A program made the translations under genes and the position numbers. From NCBI GenBank assembly GCA_900550035.1, contig URQS01000003.1, positions 1-64,000 of the forward strand: 64,000 bases of DNA. The letters run 5' to 3'. The DNA comes from an uncultured Prevotella sp. (lineage in GTDB: Bacteria; Bacteroidota; Bacteroidia; Bacteroidales; Bacteroidaceae). Position 1 is the first letter of the stretch. Every line of letters begins with the position of its first letter. Under the pieces are notes generated by a model. That model worked only from the letters and a program-made list of their open reading frames with translations. It ran no database searches and had not been told where the DNA came from. Of the stretch, positions 51,351-60,053 are shown piece by piece.

Positions 51351-51812
51351 ATGAAACTTAAGAAACTACTATATAATAAAAAAAAACAGAAAATTAGAGA
51401 GGGTATTTGGAGTATCTGGCTACTCCTCAACCTAAGTTTGTTGATTATAGCAAGCAGGCAAACAGCGGTAGCAGATAATAGAATCGCCTATATATATCCA
51501 TTTAATTACCACATGGCTAATACCAGTTTGTGGGCTTACGACATTACAGAATTTATAGGTTATACATTAATTCTACCACCCATAATAGCTTTCCTATTCA
51601 AAAAATTTAAGAGAGCAGAAAAGAATTGTTTTAACAAAATGATAGTATTTGCATTCAAAACCTATACCATATATTGCTTTGGCTTTGTTGTAATAGCCTA
51701 TTTAGATGACTCTGCCGTTATCGAGTTTTACCTGACAATAGCCAAGGCCATGGCCATGATGATGGTTACTTACTATGTGGCAGATGATATTTGGGACGTA
51801 ATAAAAGGATAA
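51351..51812 (+). CDS. Small integral membrane protein of the AT-rich cassette
   Basis: The 153-residue protein has a basic N-terminus (KLKKLLYNKKKQKIREG) and about four hydrophobic segments: WLLLNLSLLIIAS, ITEFIGYTLILPPIIAFLF, IVFAFKTYTIYCFGFVVIAY and LTIAKAMAMMMVTYYVADD. No motif or family is recognised. It lies directly after the DUF1573 lipoprotein gene and converges on the TolC-family gene. Confidence 0.6.
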   Translation: MKLKKLLYNKKKQKIREGIWSIWLLLNLSLLIIASRQTAVADNRIAYIYPFNYHMANTSLWAYDITEFIGYTLILPPIIAFLFKKFKRAEKNCFNKMIVFAFKTYTIYCFGFVVIAYLDDSAVIEFYLTIAKAMAMMMVTYYVADDIWDVIKG

Positions 51813-51844
51813 AAGAATAAGCTCATGCCGAGCATACAACGACA

Positions 51845-51874
51845 AAGAGCCTTGACCTAAAAGTCAAGACTCTT
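51845..51874. terminator. Hairpin at the convergent gene ends
   Basis: The arms aagagccttgac (51845-51856) and gtcaagactctt (51863-51874) span the 3' end of the TolC-family gene. The T-run is weak on both strands, so termination is likely but not certain. Confidence 0.5.
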
Positions 51875-53194
51875 GCCACGATAAAAGTCGAGAAGACTGT
51901 TCTGATAAAGCGACTCATACTTGGCTTGCACCATGTCGCTCTGTGCCTTGAGGAGATTGTTTTTAGCCTCATTAAACTCAGTAATGCTGGCCTTACCATT
52001 CTCGTATTTTCCCTGAGTAAGCCGGAAGGCATCCTCATTGCTTGCCACAGCCTGTCTGCTGCTCACATAGCGCGACTCGGCAGCTATGGCATTGTAGTAC
52101 ACCTGCTGAATCTCCTTATAAAGAGATTTCTTGGCATCCTCTAACTTAAGTACCTGATTGTCACGGTCTATACGGGCTGAACGCACACTGTTGCGGGTGG
52201 AGAAACGATTGAAGATAGGCACGTTGAGACTCAAACCAAGATACTGACTGAAATTGTTTTTAAGTTGCTTGCCAAACGATTCGGCATCAAAACCACTCGT
52301 CTTGTAGTAATTGCTGCCCAGCCCTGCATTGAACGCCAGTTGAGGATAATAAGCCGATTTGGCTATAAGAACAGAATGGTCGGCTCCCTTAACACGCAAC
52401 TCCTGTGCCTTGATCTCGGGTTTGCTCACAAGGGCATCGGCAAAGACGACAGAGGGAGATGCAGGCACATAAGACTCGGGATTGATATGCGAGGTCTCAG
52501 GACGCAGGATAGAGAAGCCATCAGGCGAGGGGAGTTCGAGCAACTGCGACAGGTCGAGTAGGGAGAGCTGGCAGTTGTTGCTGGCTGTGGTAAGCGTAAG
52601 CTGGCTCTGCGCCAAAGCTGCTTTCTGCTGAGAGAGTTCTGCCACACTTGCCTTACCATTCTCTACAATAGTCTGCAGGCGAGCCACTTGCATGGAGTCG
52701 ATACTCACCTGTCGGCGAGCCACATCGGCTATCTCCATATTATTGAGAGCCTCGATGTATGCCTTGGCCACATTCATACTCAAATCGTTGCGTGCCTTAC
52801 TCAGGTCGGCATCAGCTGCATCAAGATTAAGTTTGCTAAGACGTATGTTGTGGGTCGTCTTGTTGCCATCGAAGAGAGAGACTGTTGTGCCCAATGAGAA
52901 AGAGGTAGAACTGGTGGTACGGTCTTCGTAAGTATTCTGTGCCGTCAGTCCACGACCGAAGGAGATGTTCTCGCCAACCGAGGCATTGAGGTCGGGTAGG
53001 CGAGAGTTCTTATTGGTATTGAGCTGCAAAGCCTGCTGCTCGCGTATGTTCTGCATCTGCTTCACCGTGATATTGTGCTCTAAAGCATAGTCGATGCACT
53101 GGCGAAGGCTCCATGCCTTCTGTGCCTGAGCCTCGCCCAAAGCAAAGAAAGCCATTGCCGACAATATAGTAAAACGGATATTCATCATTTTCAT
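51857..53194 (-). CDS. TolC-family outer-membrane efflux channel
   Basis: The 445-residue protein forms the outer-membrane duct of a tripartite exporter. It has a signal peptide (FTILSAMAFFALGEAQAQ) followed by WSLRQCIDYALEHNITVKQM, the usual start of TolC proteins. Two repeats of the coiled-coil and strand structure are visible, with ARNDLSMNVAKAYIEALNNM in the first and AKKSLYKEIQQVYYNAIAAE plus RLTQGKYENGKASITEFNEA in the second. It is the last gene of the operon with the MacA-like adaptor and MacB-type permeases. Starts at 53188 or 53185 are also possible. Confidence 0.93.
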   Translation of the reverse strand: MKMMNIRFTILSAMAFFALGEAQAQKAWSLRQCIDYALEHNITVKQMQNIREQQALQLNTNKNSRLPDLNASVGENISFGRGLTAQNTYEDRTTSSTSFSLGTTVSLFDGNKTTHNIRLSKLNLDAADADLSKARNDLSMNVAKAYIEALNNMEIADVARRQVSIDSMQVARLQTIVENGKASVAELSQQKAALAQSQLTLTTASNNCQLSLLDLSQLLELPSPDGFSILRPETSHINPESYVPASPSVVFADALVSKPEIKAQELRVKGADHSVLIAKSAYYPQLAFNAGLGSNYYKTSGFDAESFGKQLKNNFSQYLGLSLNVPIFNRFSTRNSVRSARIDRDNQVLKLEDAKKSLYKEIQQVYYNAIAAESRYVSSRQAVASNEDAFRLTQGKYENGKASITEFNEAKNNLLKAQSDMVQAKYESLYQNSLLDFYRGKSLDF

Positions 53195-53213
53195 GCTTTA
53201 TTTATTAGTATGC

Positions 53214-54329
53214 TTATTCATCATCCTTGTTGTCTGCCACAATCTCAGGACCTCTCACTCTGTCTTTCAGCGACAAGCCCTTCTTGATCTCAATATTCAC
53301 GCCGTCGCTCAGTCCTGTCACCACCTGCTTGCGCTCATAGGTTTTCTTCTCACCACTACCCTTGACAATATATACAAAGGTACTGTCGCCACTAAACTCG
53401 ATGGCACTCTCGGGCACGGTAACAACATTCAAGGCCTTGGCCAGAACTATCTCTGCATTGGCACTATAGCCAGAGCGAATCTTGCCACCCTTGACAGAAC
53501 GAACAGCAGCCTTCACCTCAAACTGGTTGGCACCATTGTTCTCTACAGCCTTAGGAGAAATATACTCCAAGTCGGCATCAAACTTAAGATCCTGCATGGC
53601 ACCAATGGTGATCTTCATCGGCATTCCTATAACAAGATTTTCCACCTCAGTCTCGTCGATGTTGCCACGGAAGATAAGGTCGTTCATATTTGCCACACTG
53701 GCTATGGTAGTACCGTCATTGAAGGTATTGGAGAGAATGACCGAGTTGCCCACCTTGACAGGAATATCGAGAATGATACCCGAGATAGTGGAACGTATGA
53801 GGGTAGAAGAGGCATTGGCATTACTCTTCGACACACCATCACGTACAACTTCGAGAGCATCTTCGGCAGCCACCTTTTCCTCGCGTGCCTGCTTGAGGGC
53901 CTGCTTTACCTTGTCGAACTCGTCGGCGCTTACCAACTGCTTCTTATACAAGTTGTCCTCACGTCCGAAGTCTACCTGTGCCTGCTTCAGATTGATTTCA
54001 GCCAGGCGCACACGAGCCTGAGCGCTGCTAAGCTGTCCCATATCGGGAATCACCTTTACCTTGGCTATCACCTCACCAGCCTGCACATAGTCGCCAGCCT
54101 CCTTGCAAATCTCGGTAATAATACCGCTTATCTGTGGCTTTACGCTTACCTCGTTGCGTGGTTCTATCTTACCTGTTATGACGGTGGTTTTCAACACATC
54201 ACCCATCTTAGGTACAAACTCGCTATACTCGGTAGCTTTGGGTTGAGATTTCTGATACAGGAAGACGAATGTTCCTACAAAAATCAAGGCGACAATGGCC
54301 GCTACAATCAGTTTGGAATACTTTTTCAT
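53214..54329 (-). CDS. MacA-like periplasmic adaptor (membrane fusion protein)
   Basis: The 371-residue protein has one N-terminal membrane anchor (KLIVAAIVALIFVGTFVFLY), the lipoyl-type halves (ITGKIEPRNEVSVKPQISGI and GSISGIILD-like VGNSVIL), an alpha-helical hairpin (about 100-180, AQARVRLAEINLKQAQVDFG) and beta-barrel and membrane-proximal domains. VTVPESAIEFSGDSTFVYIV is the typical C-terminal motif. It links the ABC permeases in the inner membrane to the TolC-family channel encoded 19 bp downstream. The substrate is unknown. Confidence 0.93.
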   Translation of the reverse strand: MKKYSKLIVAAIVALIFVGTFVFLYQKSQPKATEYSEFVPKMGDVLKTTVITGKIEPRNEVSVKPQISGIITEICKEAGDYVQAGEVIAKVKVIPDMGQLSSAQARVRLAEINLKQAQVDFGREDNLYKKQLVSADEFDKVKQALKQAREEKVAAEDALEVVRDGVSKSNANASSTLIRSTISGIILDIPVKVGNSVILSNTFNDGTTIASVANMNDLIFRGNIDETEVENLVIGMPMKITIGAMQDLKFDADLEYISPKAVENNGANQFEVKAAVRSVKGGKIRSGYSANAEIVLAKALNVVTVPESAIEFSGDSTFVYIVKGSGEKKTYERKQVVTGLSDGVNIEIKKGLSLKDRVRGPEIVADNKDDE

Positions 54330-54385
54330 ATCGTTGTTTTTTTTATATTTTCATGATGTAACTTATTGAACTTTAGCTGGATAGT

Positions 54386-55633
54386 TTATTCATCACGCAT
54401 AGCATCTACGGGCTTGATACTCATGGCTCGCCAGGCGGGTGCCAGTCCTGCCAAACCTCCAAGGAGACTGATGAGCAGGGCAGAGAAGATGGCCGTCCAG
54501 AAGTTGACCTGGAAGTGGGCTGCCAAAATACCGTCTGTGGTATTGGCCAATTCTATCAGCTGCAGGATTGCCACACCGAAGATAATGCCACTCATACCTG
54601 CTACAAGGGTCAGGATAATACTCTCCGAAATGATTTGTGACAGTATCATCCTGGGAGTGGCGCCGATGGCACGCCGGATTCCTATCTCAGTGGTGCGTTC
54701 CTTTACCGTTACCATCATGATGTTGCTCACACCGATAGCTCCGGCCAACAGGGTGCCTATGCCTACCAACCAGATGAGGAAGTTGACTCCATTAAACAGG
54801 TTGTCGAGCATCTGGAAGAGTACCTCGGTATTGAACACCATGAGTCCTTTTTCGTCAGTAGGATCAATGGAGTGGGCACGTGCAATGGTTTCGCGCATAC
54901 GCTGCGACAACTTGCTCATCACAACACCTTTATTGCCCGTTACAGCTATGATATCGACAGCCGTACCACGATTATAGGCTGTACGCAAGACAGACAGGGG
55001 TAGGGTGATAGTCTCGTCGGCCTGTCCTCCAAGGTTCACTCCATTGCCCGAACGGTAGTCTACTCCCACTACGGTATAGTAGGTGGAATCCACCCTGACC
55101 GTCTTGCCACATGGGTCGCCGCCACCTGGGAAGAGATTCTTATAGATCTGTTTTCCAATGACACATACCTTGCGCTGCTGGCGCACATCCATATCGTTGA
55201 TGTATCTGCCATAAAACATCTTTGGAACAGAGACTTTTGCATAATCAGAATTGACGCCCTGTGTGCTGCCACTGAAACTCTTGTCGGCAAAGACAACATT
55301 TTTTCTTCCTCCGAAGAGGAGCGGGGTGATGACATCGAGCTCAGGCATCCGCTGGCGCAGTCGTTCCAGGTCTTTTTCCTCCATCTGCCAGGAACGTCCT
55401 TTATTGAATCCTTTATAAGGTTTGGTGGTATTCTGTGCCCATATTACTGCGGTATTGGTGGCAAATCCAGAGAAGTTAGCTTGCAGCAACTCCTTCAGTC
55501 CCTGTCCACCTCCCATCAGGACAATGAGCATGAACACACCCCAGAACACACCGAAACCTGTCAAGAGACTGCGGCTCTTGTTTCTCGTGATGGTGTCGAG
55601 AATCTCCTTATATGTATCTAAATCGAAACGCAT
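54386..55633 (-). CDS. MacB-type ABC transporter permease (FtsX-like), copy 1
   Basis: The 415-residue inner-membrane protein has one N-terminal helix (SLLTGFGVFWGVFMLIVLMG), a large periplasmic MacB-type domain (about 45-270) and three C-terminal helices with VGIGTLLAGAIGVSNIMMVT, VKERTTEIGIRRAIGATPRM, LVAGMSGIIFGVAI and LLGGLAGLAPAWRAMSIKPV. It lacks its own ATPase and pairs with the one at 57063. The other permease is at 55691, so the exporter is probably a heterodimer using mechanotransmission, as in MacAB-TolC. Confidence 0.93.
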   Translation of the reverse strand: MRFDLDTYKEILDTITRNKSRSLLTGFGVFWGVFMLIVLMGGGQGLKELLQANFSGFATNTAVIWAQNTTKPYKGFNKGRSWQMEEKDLERLRQRMPELDVITPLLFGGRKNVVFADKSFSGSTQGVNSDYAKVSVPKMFYGRYINDMDVRQQRKVCVIGKQIYKNLFPGGGDPCGKTVRVDSTYYTVVGVDYRSGNGVNLGGQADETITLPLSVLRTAYNRGTAVDIIAVTGNKGVVMSKLSQRMRETIARAHSIDPTDEKGLMVFNTEVLFQMLDNLFNGVNFLIWLVGIGTLLAGAIGVSNIMMVTVKERTTEIGIRRAIGATPRMILSQIISESIILTLVAGMSGIIFGVAILQLIELANTTDGILAAHFQVNFWTAIFSALLISLLGGLAGLAPAWRAMSIKPVDAMRDE

Positions 55634-55690
55634 ATATTAAAGGTGTAAGCCTAATTAAAAATTAAACACTTCACATTAAACATTAAATGA

Positions 55691-56980
55691 CTATTCCGCT
55701 CTCAACGCCTCTATAGGACGTATTTTAGCTGCCTTGATAGCAGGTATGAGTCCGGCAATGGTTCCTGCTATCACGATGGTGATGGTGGCTCCGATACAAG
55801 TACCTATACCCACTGTGGGGTTGACAAACATGGCTGCTTTGAAAAGTCCCGTATCTACGGTAGTATGACCTATGGTTTTGTCCATCAGCTCATTGGCTGC
55901 CACGCCACACACCATACCTATATATCCAAAGAACGAAGTGATGATGATACTCTCGGTGATGATGAGCTTCAATATTGACCAAGGTTTGGCTCCTATGGCC
56001 TTGCGCACACCAAACTCGCGGGTCCGTTCCTTTACGGTGATGAGCATAATGTTGCTCACGCCCACGATGCCGCTCAGTAGGGTAAAGAGTCCTATTATCC
56101 AGAGGGCAGACTGGATGATGGCGATACCCTGATTCATCTGTATATTGTCCAAATAGCGGTTCCACAGCCATAGACTTCGCTCGTCATCAGGAGCTGCCTG
56201 ATGGTTCTTGTTGATGCTGGCACGATAATTTTTCTCAAAGGCCCGATTGTCTTCCTCACTCTTCATATTCTTGAGAGTAAACTCAATGTCGCCAGCCTTG
56301 TCGCCCTTGGCATAAATGGTCTTGACGGTATAGAAAGAGGTGAATGCCTCGTTATTCTGTCGCGTCTCATCGTCCTTGTAGATTCCTACCACCTTGAAGG
56401 AAAGGTCGCCCAACTTGACATTCTTGCCTACAAGCAACCGATAGTCTTTTACCAGTTCCTTGGCCTGACTACGACTCATCACAACCACCTTTCTGCGCTG
56501 CTGCATATCTATTTGATTGATGAATCGCCCTTTCAGCATCTCTATTTTGTTGATTTTGGTATGGGAAGGATAAACACCTGTCAGCGTCTGGTCGGCTATA
56601 TAATTGTCGCCATAATTGATATTCACACTATATTGCTGCAGCTGTCCGCCCACATCGCCTACCTGATGTGCATAGACATGATCGGTGATGAGCATATCCT
56701 TGTCGTTGAGGTCGATAGGTCTTCCTTCTTTCAGACCATTATAGGCCTTCGAAGTGTTCTGTCCATATACTACCATTGAGTTGGCCAGAAATCGGTCACT
56801 CTGCTGCAACTGGGCGTTGATGAGCCCATTGCCTGCTCCCAAGAGGAAGATGAGCATAAAGATGCCCCATGCCACGGCAAAGCCTGTAAGCGATGTACGA
56901 AGCTTGTTGCGCTTCGACGTACTCCATATCTCTGACAGGAGTGAGGAGTGAAAGGTGAAGGATGAAAATTTCATTTGCAT
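55691..56980 (-). CDS. MacB-type ABC transporter permease (FtsX-like), copy 2
   Basis: The 429-residue paralogue of the permease encoded just downstream has the same order: N-terminal helix (SLTGFAVAWGIFMLIFLLGA), periplasmic domain, then three helices with GLFTLLSGIVGVSNIMLITV, KERTREFGVRKAIGAKPWSI and AGTIAGLIPAIKAAKIRPIE. The two copies diverge strongly in the periplasmic domain, which points to distinct roles in one complex. Start at MQMKF or MKFSS. Confidence 0.93.
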   Translation of the reverse strand: MQMKFSSFTFHSSLLSEIWSTSKRNKLRTSLTGFAVAWGIFMLIFLLGAGNGLINAQLQQSDRFLANSMVVYGQNTSKAYNGLKEGRPIDLNDKDMLITDHVYAHQVGDVGGQLQQYSVNINYGDNYIADQTLTGVYPSHTKINKIEMLKGRFINQIDMQQRRKVVVMSRSQAKELVKDYRLLVGKNVKLGDLSFKVVGIYKDDETRQNNEAFTSFYTVKTIYAKGDKAGDIEFTLKNMKSEEDNRAFEKNYRASINKNHQAAPDDERSLWLWNRYLDNIQMNQGIAIIQSALWIIGLFTLLSGIVGVSNIMLITVKERTREFGVRKAIGAKPWSILKLIITESIIITSFFGYIGMVCGVAANELMDKTIGHTTVDTGLFKAAMFVNPTVGIGTCIGATITIVIAGTIAGLIPAIKAAKIRPIEALRAE

Positions 56981-57062
56981 TAATTATTTATAAGTTAGTA
57001 AAGCCGAAGAACTATACGAGGAAGACATTAGAATTCTTCTCTCTTTACTCTTCGTTCTTCAC

Positions 57063-57773
57063 TTACTTGACGTAGTCTTTCGACACAAGATGATGATCCC
57101 GGTTGTCCTCTATACTTCCTATGAGTCCATCCTTGATATGTATTACCTTGTCGGTCTCGTTGGCCACACCGCTTTCATGAGTCACCACCACAATGGTCAT
57201 GCCTTCTTTCTGGTGCAGTTCCTTCAGCAGGTCCATCACCTCGACACTTGTCTTGGAATCGAGTGCACCGGTAGGTTCATCGGCAAGGATAATCTGTGGT
57301 TTGGTAATGAGGGCACGGGCTATGGCCACACGCTGCTTCTGTCCACCCGACATCTCGTTAGGGTAGTGGTTCGCCCATTGCGCCAAGCCTAACTTGTCGA
57401 GATACTGCATAGCCAACTCATGGCGCTTACGGCGACCCACTCCCTGGTAAAATAATGGCAATTCTACGTTTTCTACTGCTGTCTTGAACGAGATGAGATT
57501 GAACGACTGAAAGATGAATCCTATCATTTTGTTGCGATATTCAGCAGCCCGAGTCTCGCTCAAGTCTTTGATAATCACATCATTCAGACGGTACTCACCC
57601 GAATCGTAATTATCGAGTATACCCAATATGTTGAGCAGGGTAGACTTTCCTGAACCCGATGCACCCATGATACTCACAAACTCGCCACGCTCTATGTCGA
57701 GACTGATACCTTTCAGCACATGCAGGGGCTGTGCACCCTGATAGGTCTTATTGACGTCTTTTAAGTGAATCAT
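57063..57773 (-). CDS. MacB/LolD-type ABC transporter ATPase
   Basis: The 236-residue cytoplasmic ATPase has Walker A GASGSGKST (Lys43), the Q-loop FIFQSFNLISF, the ABC signature MSGGQKQRVAIARAL, Walker B IILADEPTGALD and the H-loop VVTHESG. It powers the two FtsX-like permeases encoded downstream. The gene lies 20 bp after the DUF2807 gene in the same operon, so the exporter is co-controlled with the GntR repressor and the other ABC transporter. Confidence 0.95.
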   Translation of the reverse strand: MIHLKDVNKTYQGAQPLHVLKGISLDIERGEFVSIMGASGSGKSTLLNILGILDNYDSGEYRLNDVIIKDLSETRAAEYRNKMIGFIFQSFNLISFKTAVENVELPLFYQGVGRRKRHELAMQYLDKLGLAQWANHYPNEMSGGQKQRVAIARALITKPQIILADEPTGALDSKTSVEVMDLLKELHQKEGMTIVVVTHESGVANETDKVIHIKDGLIGSIEDNRDHHLVSKDYVK

Positions 57774-57793
57774 TGTCTTGAATGGTTTAATAT

Positions 57794-58690
57794 TTATTTG
57801 AGTACTTTGAGTTGAGTAGTATCAATGTCGGTAGATCCCTTGTCATTGATACTTATTTGCTTCGTTGTACCCGTTATATCCATATCGGTAGATCCAAACG
57901 AATTAACTTTGATGTGGTCACAATCGGCAGTAAGATGTGAGTCGAAACTGCCATAATTGGAAACCTCGAAGTCTCTTCCCTTAAGACCAAAACTGCCGTC
58001 AAATGAACCATAATTATTGATAAAGGCAGTACCTGTAATATGCATCATTTTATCAACATCGAAAGAGCCATTATTGTTGATATGTACAGAACCTGCTATA
58101 TTCATGTCGTTATTGATATCCAGTGAACCATAATTGTTGATTCGGAGAGAATCTGTAATCTGCATAGGATTATCAATATCTAAAGAACCATTATTGTCAA
58201 TAGATACATAGCCAGCCCTCACTGTTCCCTTGTCGTAATCGAACGAACCTTGGTTGGAAATCGCCAAAGACTTACTCTGATTGATGTCGCCATAGAAATC
58301 TAAAGCTCCATTGTTGCTGATTTGGTCGATAGAGGGAGCACTGATATAAACTTTAAGACTATAAGAGGAAGTATTGTAGAAATGGGCATATCTGTTCATG
58401 ATATTCAGTACTCCATCGGTAACCTCAAGTTTGGCCTGTGCTATACATTGCTCGGTGCCTTCCACTGAAACACTATAGGCAGCCGACTGCGTATAGTAAA
58501 CATCAATACCTATCGCATTGCTGATGGCATGAAAGTCTTTTAAGGCGAACGACTGCTTGATGACTTTCTCGTTATCCAGATTTTTTACTTGTTGTGGAAC
58601 ATTCTGCTTGCCCACAAGATTGACACAACTGGTAAAACTCAGTGTAGCAAACAGTGCTGTTATTATCATTTTTGTTTTCATTTTCTTCAT
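57794..58690 (-). CDS. DUF2807 lipoprotein with a regular 20-residue repeat
   Basis: The 298-residue lipoprotein has a signal ending LSFTSC-VNL. The body is a DUF2807 (head-GIN) beta-solenoid. From about residue 120 on there are nine consecutive repeats of 18-20 residues, each with a [IV]xNxGSxD-type turn: ISNNGALDF, ISNQGSFDY, IDNNGSLDI, INNYGSLDI, INNNGSFDV, INNYGSFDG, VSNYGSFDS, VNSFGSTDM and INDKGSTDI. Such proteins lie in the outer envelope and their function is unknown. The place between the GntR repressor and a MacB-type exporter suggests a part in envelope stress response. I infer a right-handed beta-helix with stacked Asn, Ser and Asp. Confidence 0.85.
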   Translation of the reverse strand: MKKMKTKMIITALFATLSFTSCVNLVGKQNVPQQVKNLDNEKVIKQSFALKDFHAISNAIGIDVYYTQSAAYSVSVEGTEQCIAQAKLEVTDGVLNIMNRYAHFYNTSSYSLKVYISAPSIDQISNNGALDFYGDINQSKSLAISNQGSFDYDKGTVRAGYVSIDNNGSLDIDNPMQITDSLRINNYGSLDINNDMNIAGSVHINNNGSFDVDKMMHITGTAFINNYGSFDGSFGLKGRDFEVSNYGSFDSHLTADCDHIKVNSFGSTDMDITGTTKQISINDKGSTDIDTTQLKVLK

Positions 58691-58714
58691 GTATTTATGG
58701 GGGTTAAAAAACTT

Positions 58715-59095
58715 CTATTGCGGCATTACATCTATCTCATCGAGTTTACTCTGCAAGGCTTCCTTCACCTCATCGAGTGAAATATCGAGCAATACCATCT
58801 GGCGGGCCAACTCGGGCAGGCGTTCTTTCATAAACTCCTGCTTGCGAGTCTTCTTTATCTGTCGCTTGGCTCCTGATGATACGAAATAGCCCAGCCCTCG
58901 TTTGTTGTAGATGATGCCTTCTGAAGCCAACTGGTCGTACGATTTGACTGTGGTATTGGTGTTTACCTCGAGCAAGACTGCATATTCACGCACACTTGGC
59001 ACACGCTCATCTTCTCGATATTTACCTGCCAGTATCTCGTCGCACAATCGTTCGGCTATCTGTATGTATATCGCCTTGTCGTTGCTGAAATCCAT
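58715..59095 (-). CDS. GntR-family repressor, YtrA type
   Basis: The 126-residue protein is a short GntR regulator. The winged-helix domain is IYIQIAERLCDEILAGKYRE, DERVPSVREYAVLLEVNTNT with TVKSYDQLASEGIIYNKRG and the wing LGYFVSSG. A short helical tail of about 45 residues follows instead of a large ligand domain, as in the YtrA subfamily. Such repressors usually control ABC transporters in their own operon. This one lies between two ABC transporter units, and the operon promoter carries an inverted repeat with YtrA-type half-sites (60886-60909). I infer autorepression of the whole operon. Confidence 0.92.
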   Translation of the reverse strand: MDFSNDKAIYIQIAERLCDEILAGKYREDERVPSVREYAVLLEVNTNTTVKSYDQLASEGIIYNKRGLGYFVSSGAKRQIKKTRKQEFMKERLPELARQMVLLDISLDEVKEALQSKLDEIDVMPQ

Positions 59096-59113
59096 AGTTT
59101 GTTTTTTATTGTT

Positions 59114-59974
59114 TTACAATATGTTAAACCACTTGTTGTTGATAATCTGCATATGAGTGAAAAGCTTGTAGGCTGCCCAGTAATTGAATACCGACAAGAG
59201 CAGAAAAACATTCACCATAAGCCATCCGAAAGTATTAGGTTGCATAGATTGGACAAAATGAACCAGTACATCGTCATCCACGAAGGAAGATATCAATGCC
59301 ATCAGAAACATCAGAATGAAACTGGAGCAAATGGTCAGCAAGGTGGCAGACTTACGGAAAATAGTGCCTCCCAAAGTAAAGAAGGAATGGTTAAAGATCG
59401 TCAACGATAACAAAAACATACCCACAGGGAAAGTCTGTCCTAATACGCTGGTACCATTGCGCACTACAAAGTGGGAGCTATCGAAATTATTTTTCAAGAA
59501 CAACTGCTCAAAAGCCCTTGCTACTAAAGAACCCTGCATGCCTGGAGTAAGAAAGAGGCTGAACACAAACTGAATGATATCAGCTATCATCCACGAAGCG
59601 AATATCATCAAAGATGTTCCTACTACAGTGTACAGCAAACGGGAAATAAACTTCTCCATATTGGTGGCTGGCAACATCAAGAACAAAGAGCGGGAAGCCT
59701 TGGTCTTCATGTTAATGAAGATTCTTGACCCACAGAAAAAGAAAATAATGAAACTCATAAACATGAACAAACCAGAAACATTTCCCAAGTATAAGTCCTT
59801 TACATCATGATATGTAACATAACCATTGCTTCGCCAATTAAACTGAAAACAAATACAGATAAAGGAAAATACAAAAGCCAATCCCAAAGTGTTGCGCACA
59901 TATTTCTTCCAGTTGGATAATGCGTCCCAGCGCAAAACCATTGCCAAACGATGAAAATCTAAAACCTTATTCAT
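59114..59974 (-). CDS. ABC transporter permease-like membrane protein
   Basis: The 286-residue protein has about six membrane helices (for example NTLGLAFVFSFICICFQF, LFMFMSFIIFFFCGSRIF, SLMIFASWMIADIIQFVFSL and ATLLTICSSFILMFLMALIS). RSLFLMLPATNMEKFISRLL before helix 3 is typical of Bacteroidales ABC-2-like permeases. It lies between the GntR repressor and the ABC ATPase at 60054, and should form their transporter. The 79-bp gap upstream contains the 16-mer shared with 5447-5462. The substrate is unknown. Confidence 0.82.
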   Translation of the reverse strand: MNKVLDFHRLAMVLRWDALSNWKKYVRNTLGLAFVFSFICICFQFNWRSNGYVTYHDVKDLYLGNVSGLFMFMSFIIFFFCGSRIFINMKTKASRSLFLMLPATNMEKFISRLLYTVVGTSLMIFASWMIADIIQFVFSLFLTPGMQGSLVARAFEQLFLKNNFDSSHFVVRNGTSVLGQTFPVGMFLLSLTIFNHSFFTLGGTIFRKSATLLTICSSFILMFLMALISSFVDDDVLVHFVQSMQPNTFGWLMVNVFLLLSVFNYWAAYKLFTHMQIINNKWFNIL

Positions 59975-60053
59975 ATTATTGTCTTTTTTTGAACTTTTGC
60001 AAGTTCAGAAGTTATAGTAATTTGAAAATGAAAATAGAAACCTCACTCTTTAT

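Noticed and set aside
53193..54356. 387-codon plus-strand frame opposite the MacA-like gene
   Set aside because: It mirrors the adaptor gene, has no start signals and no family resemblance.
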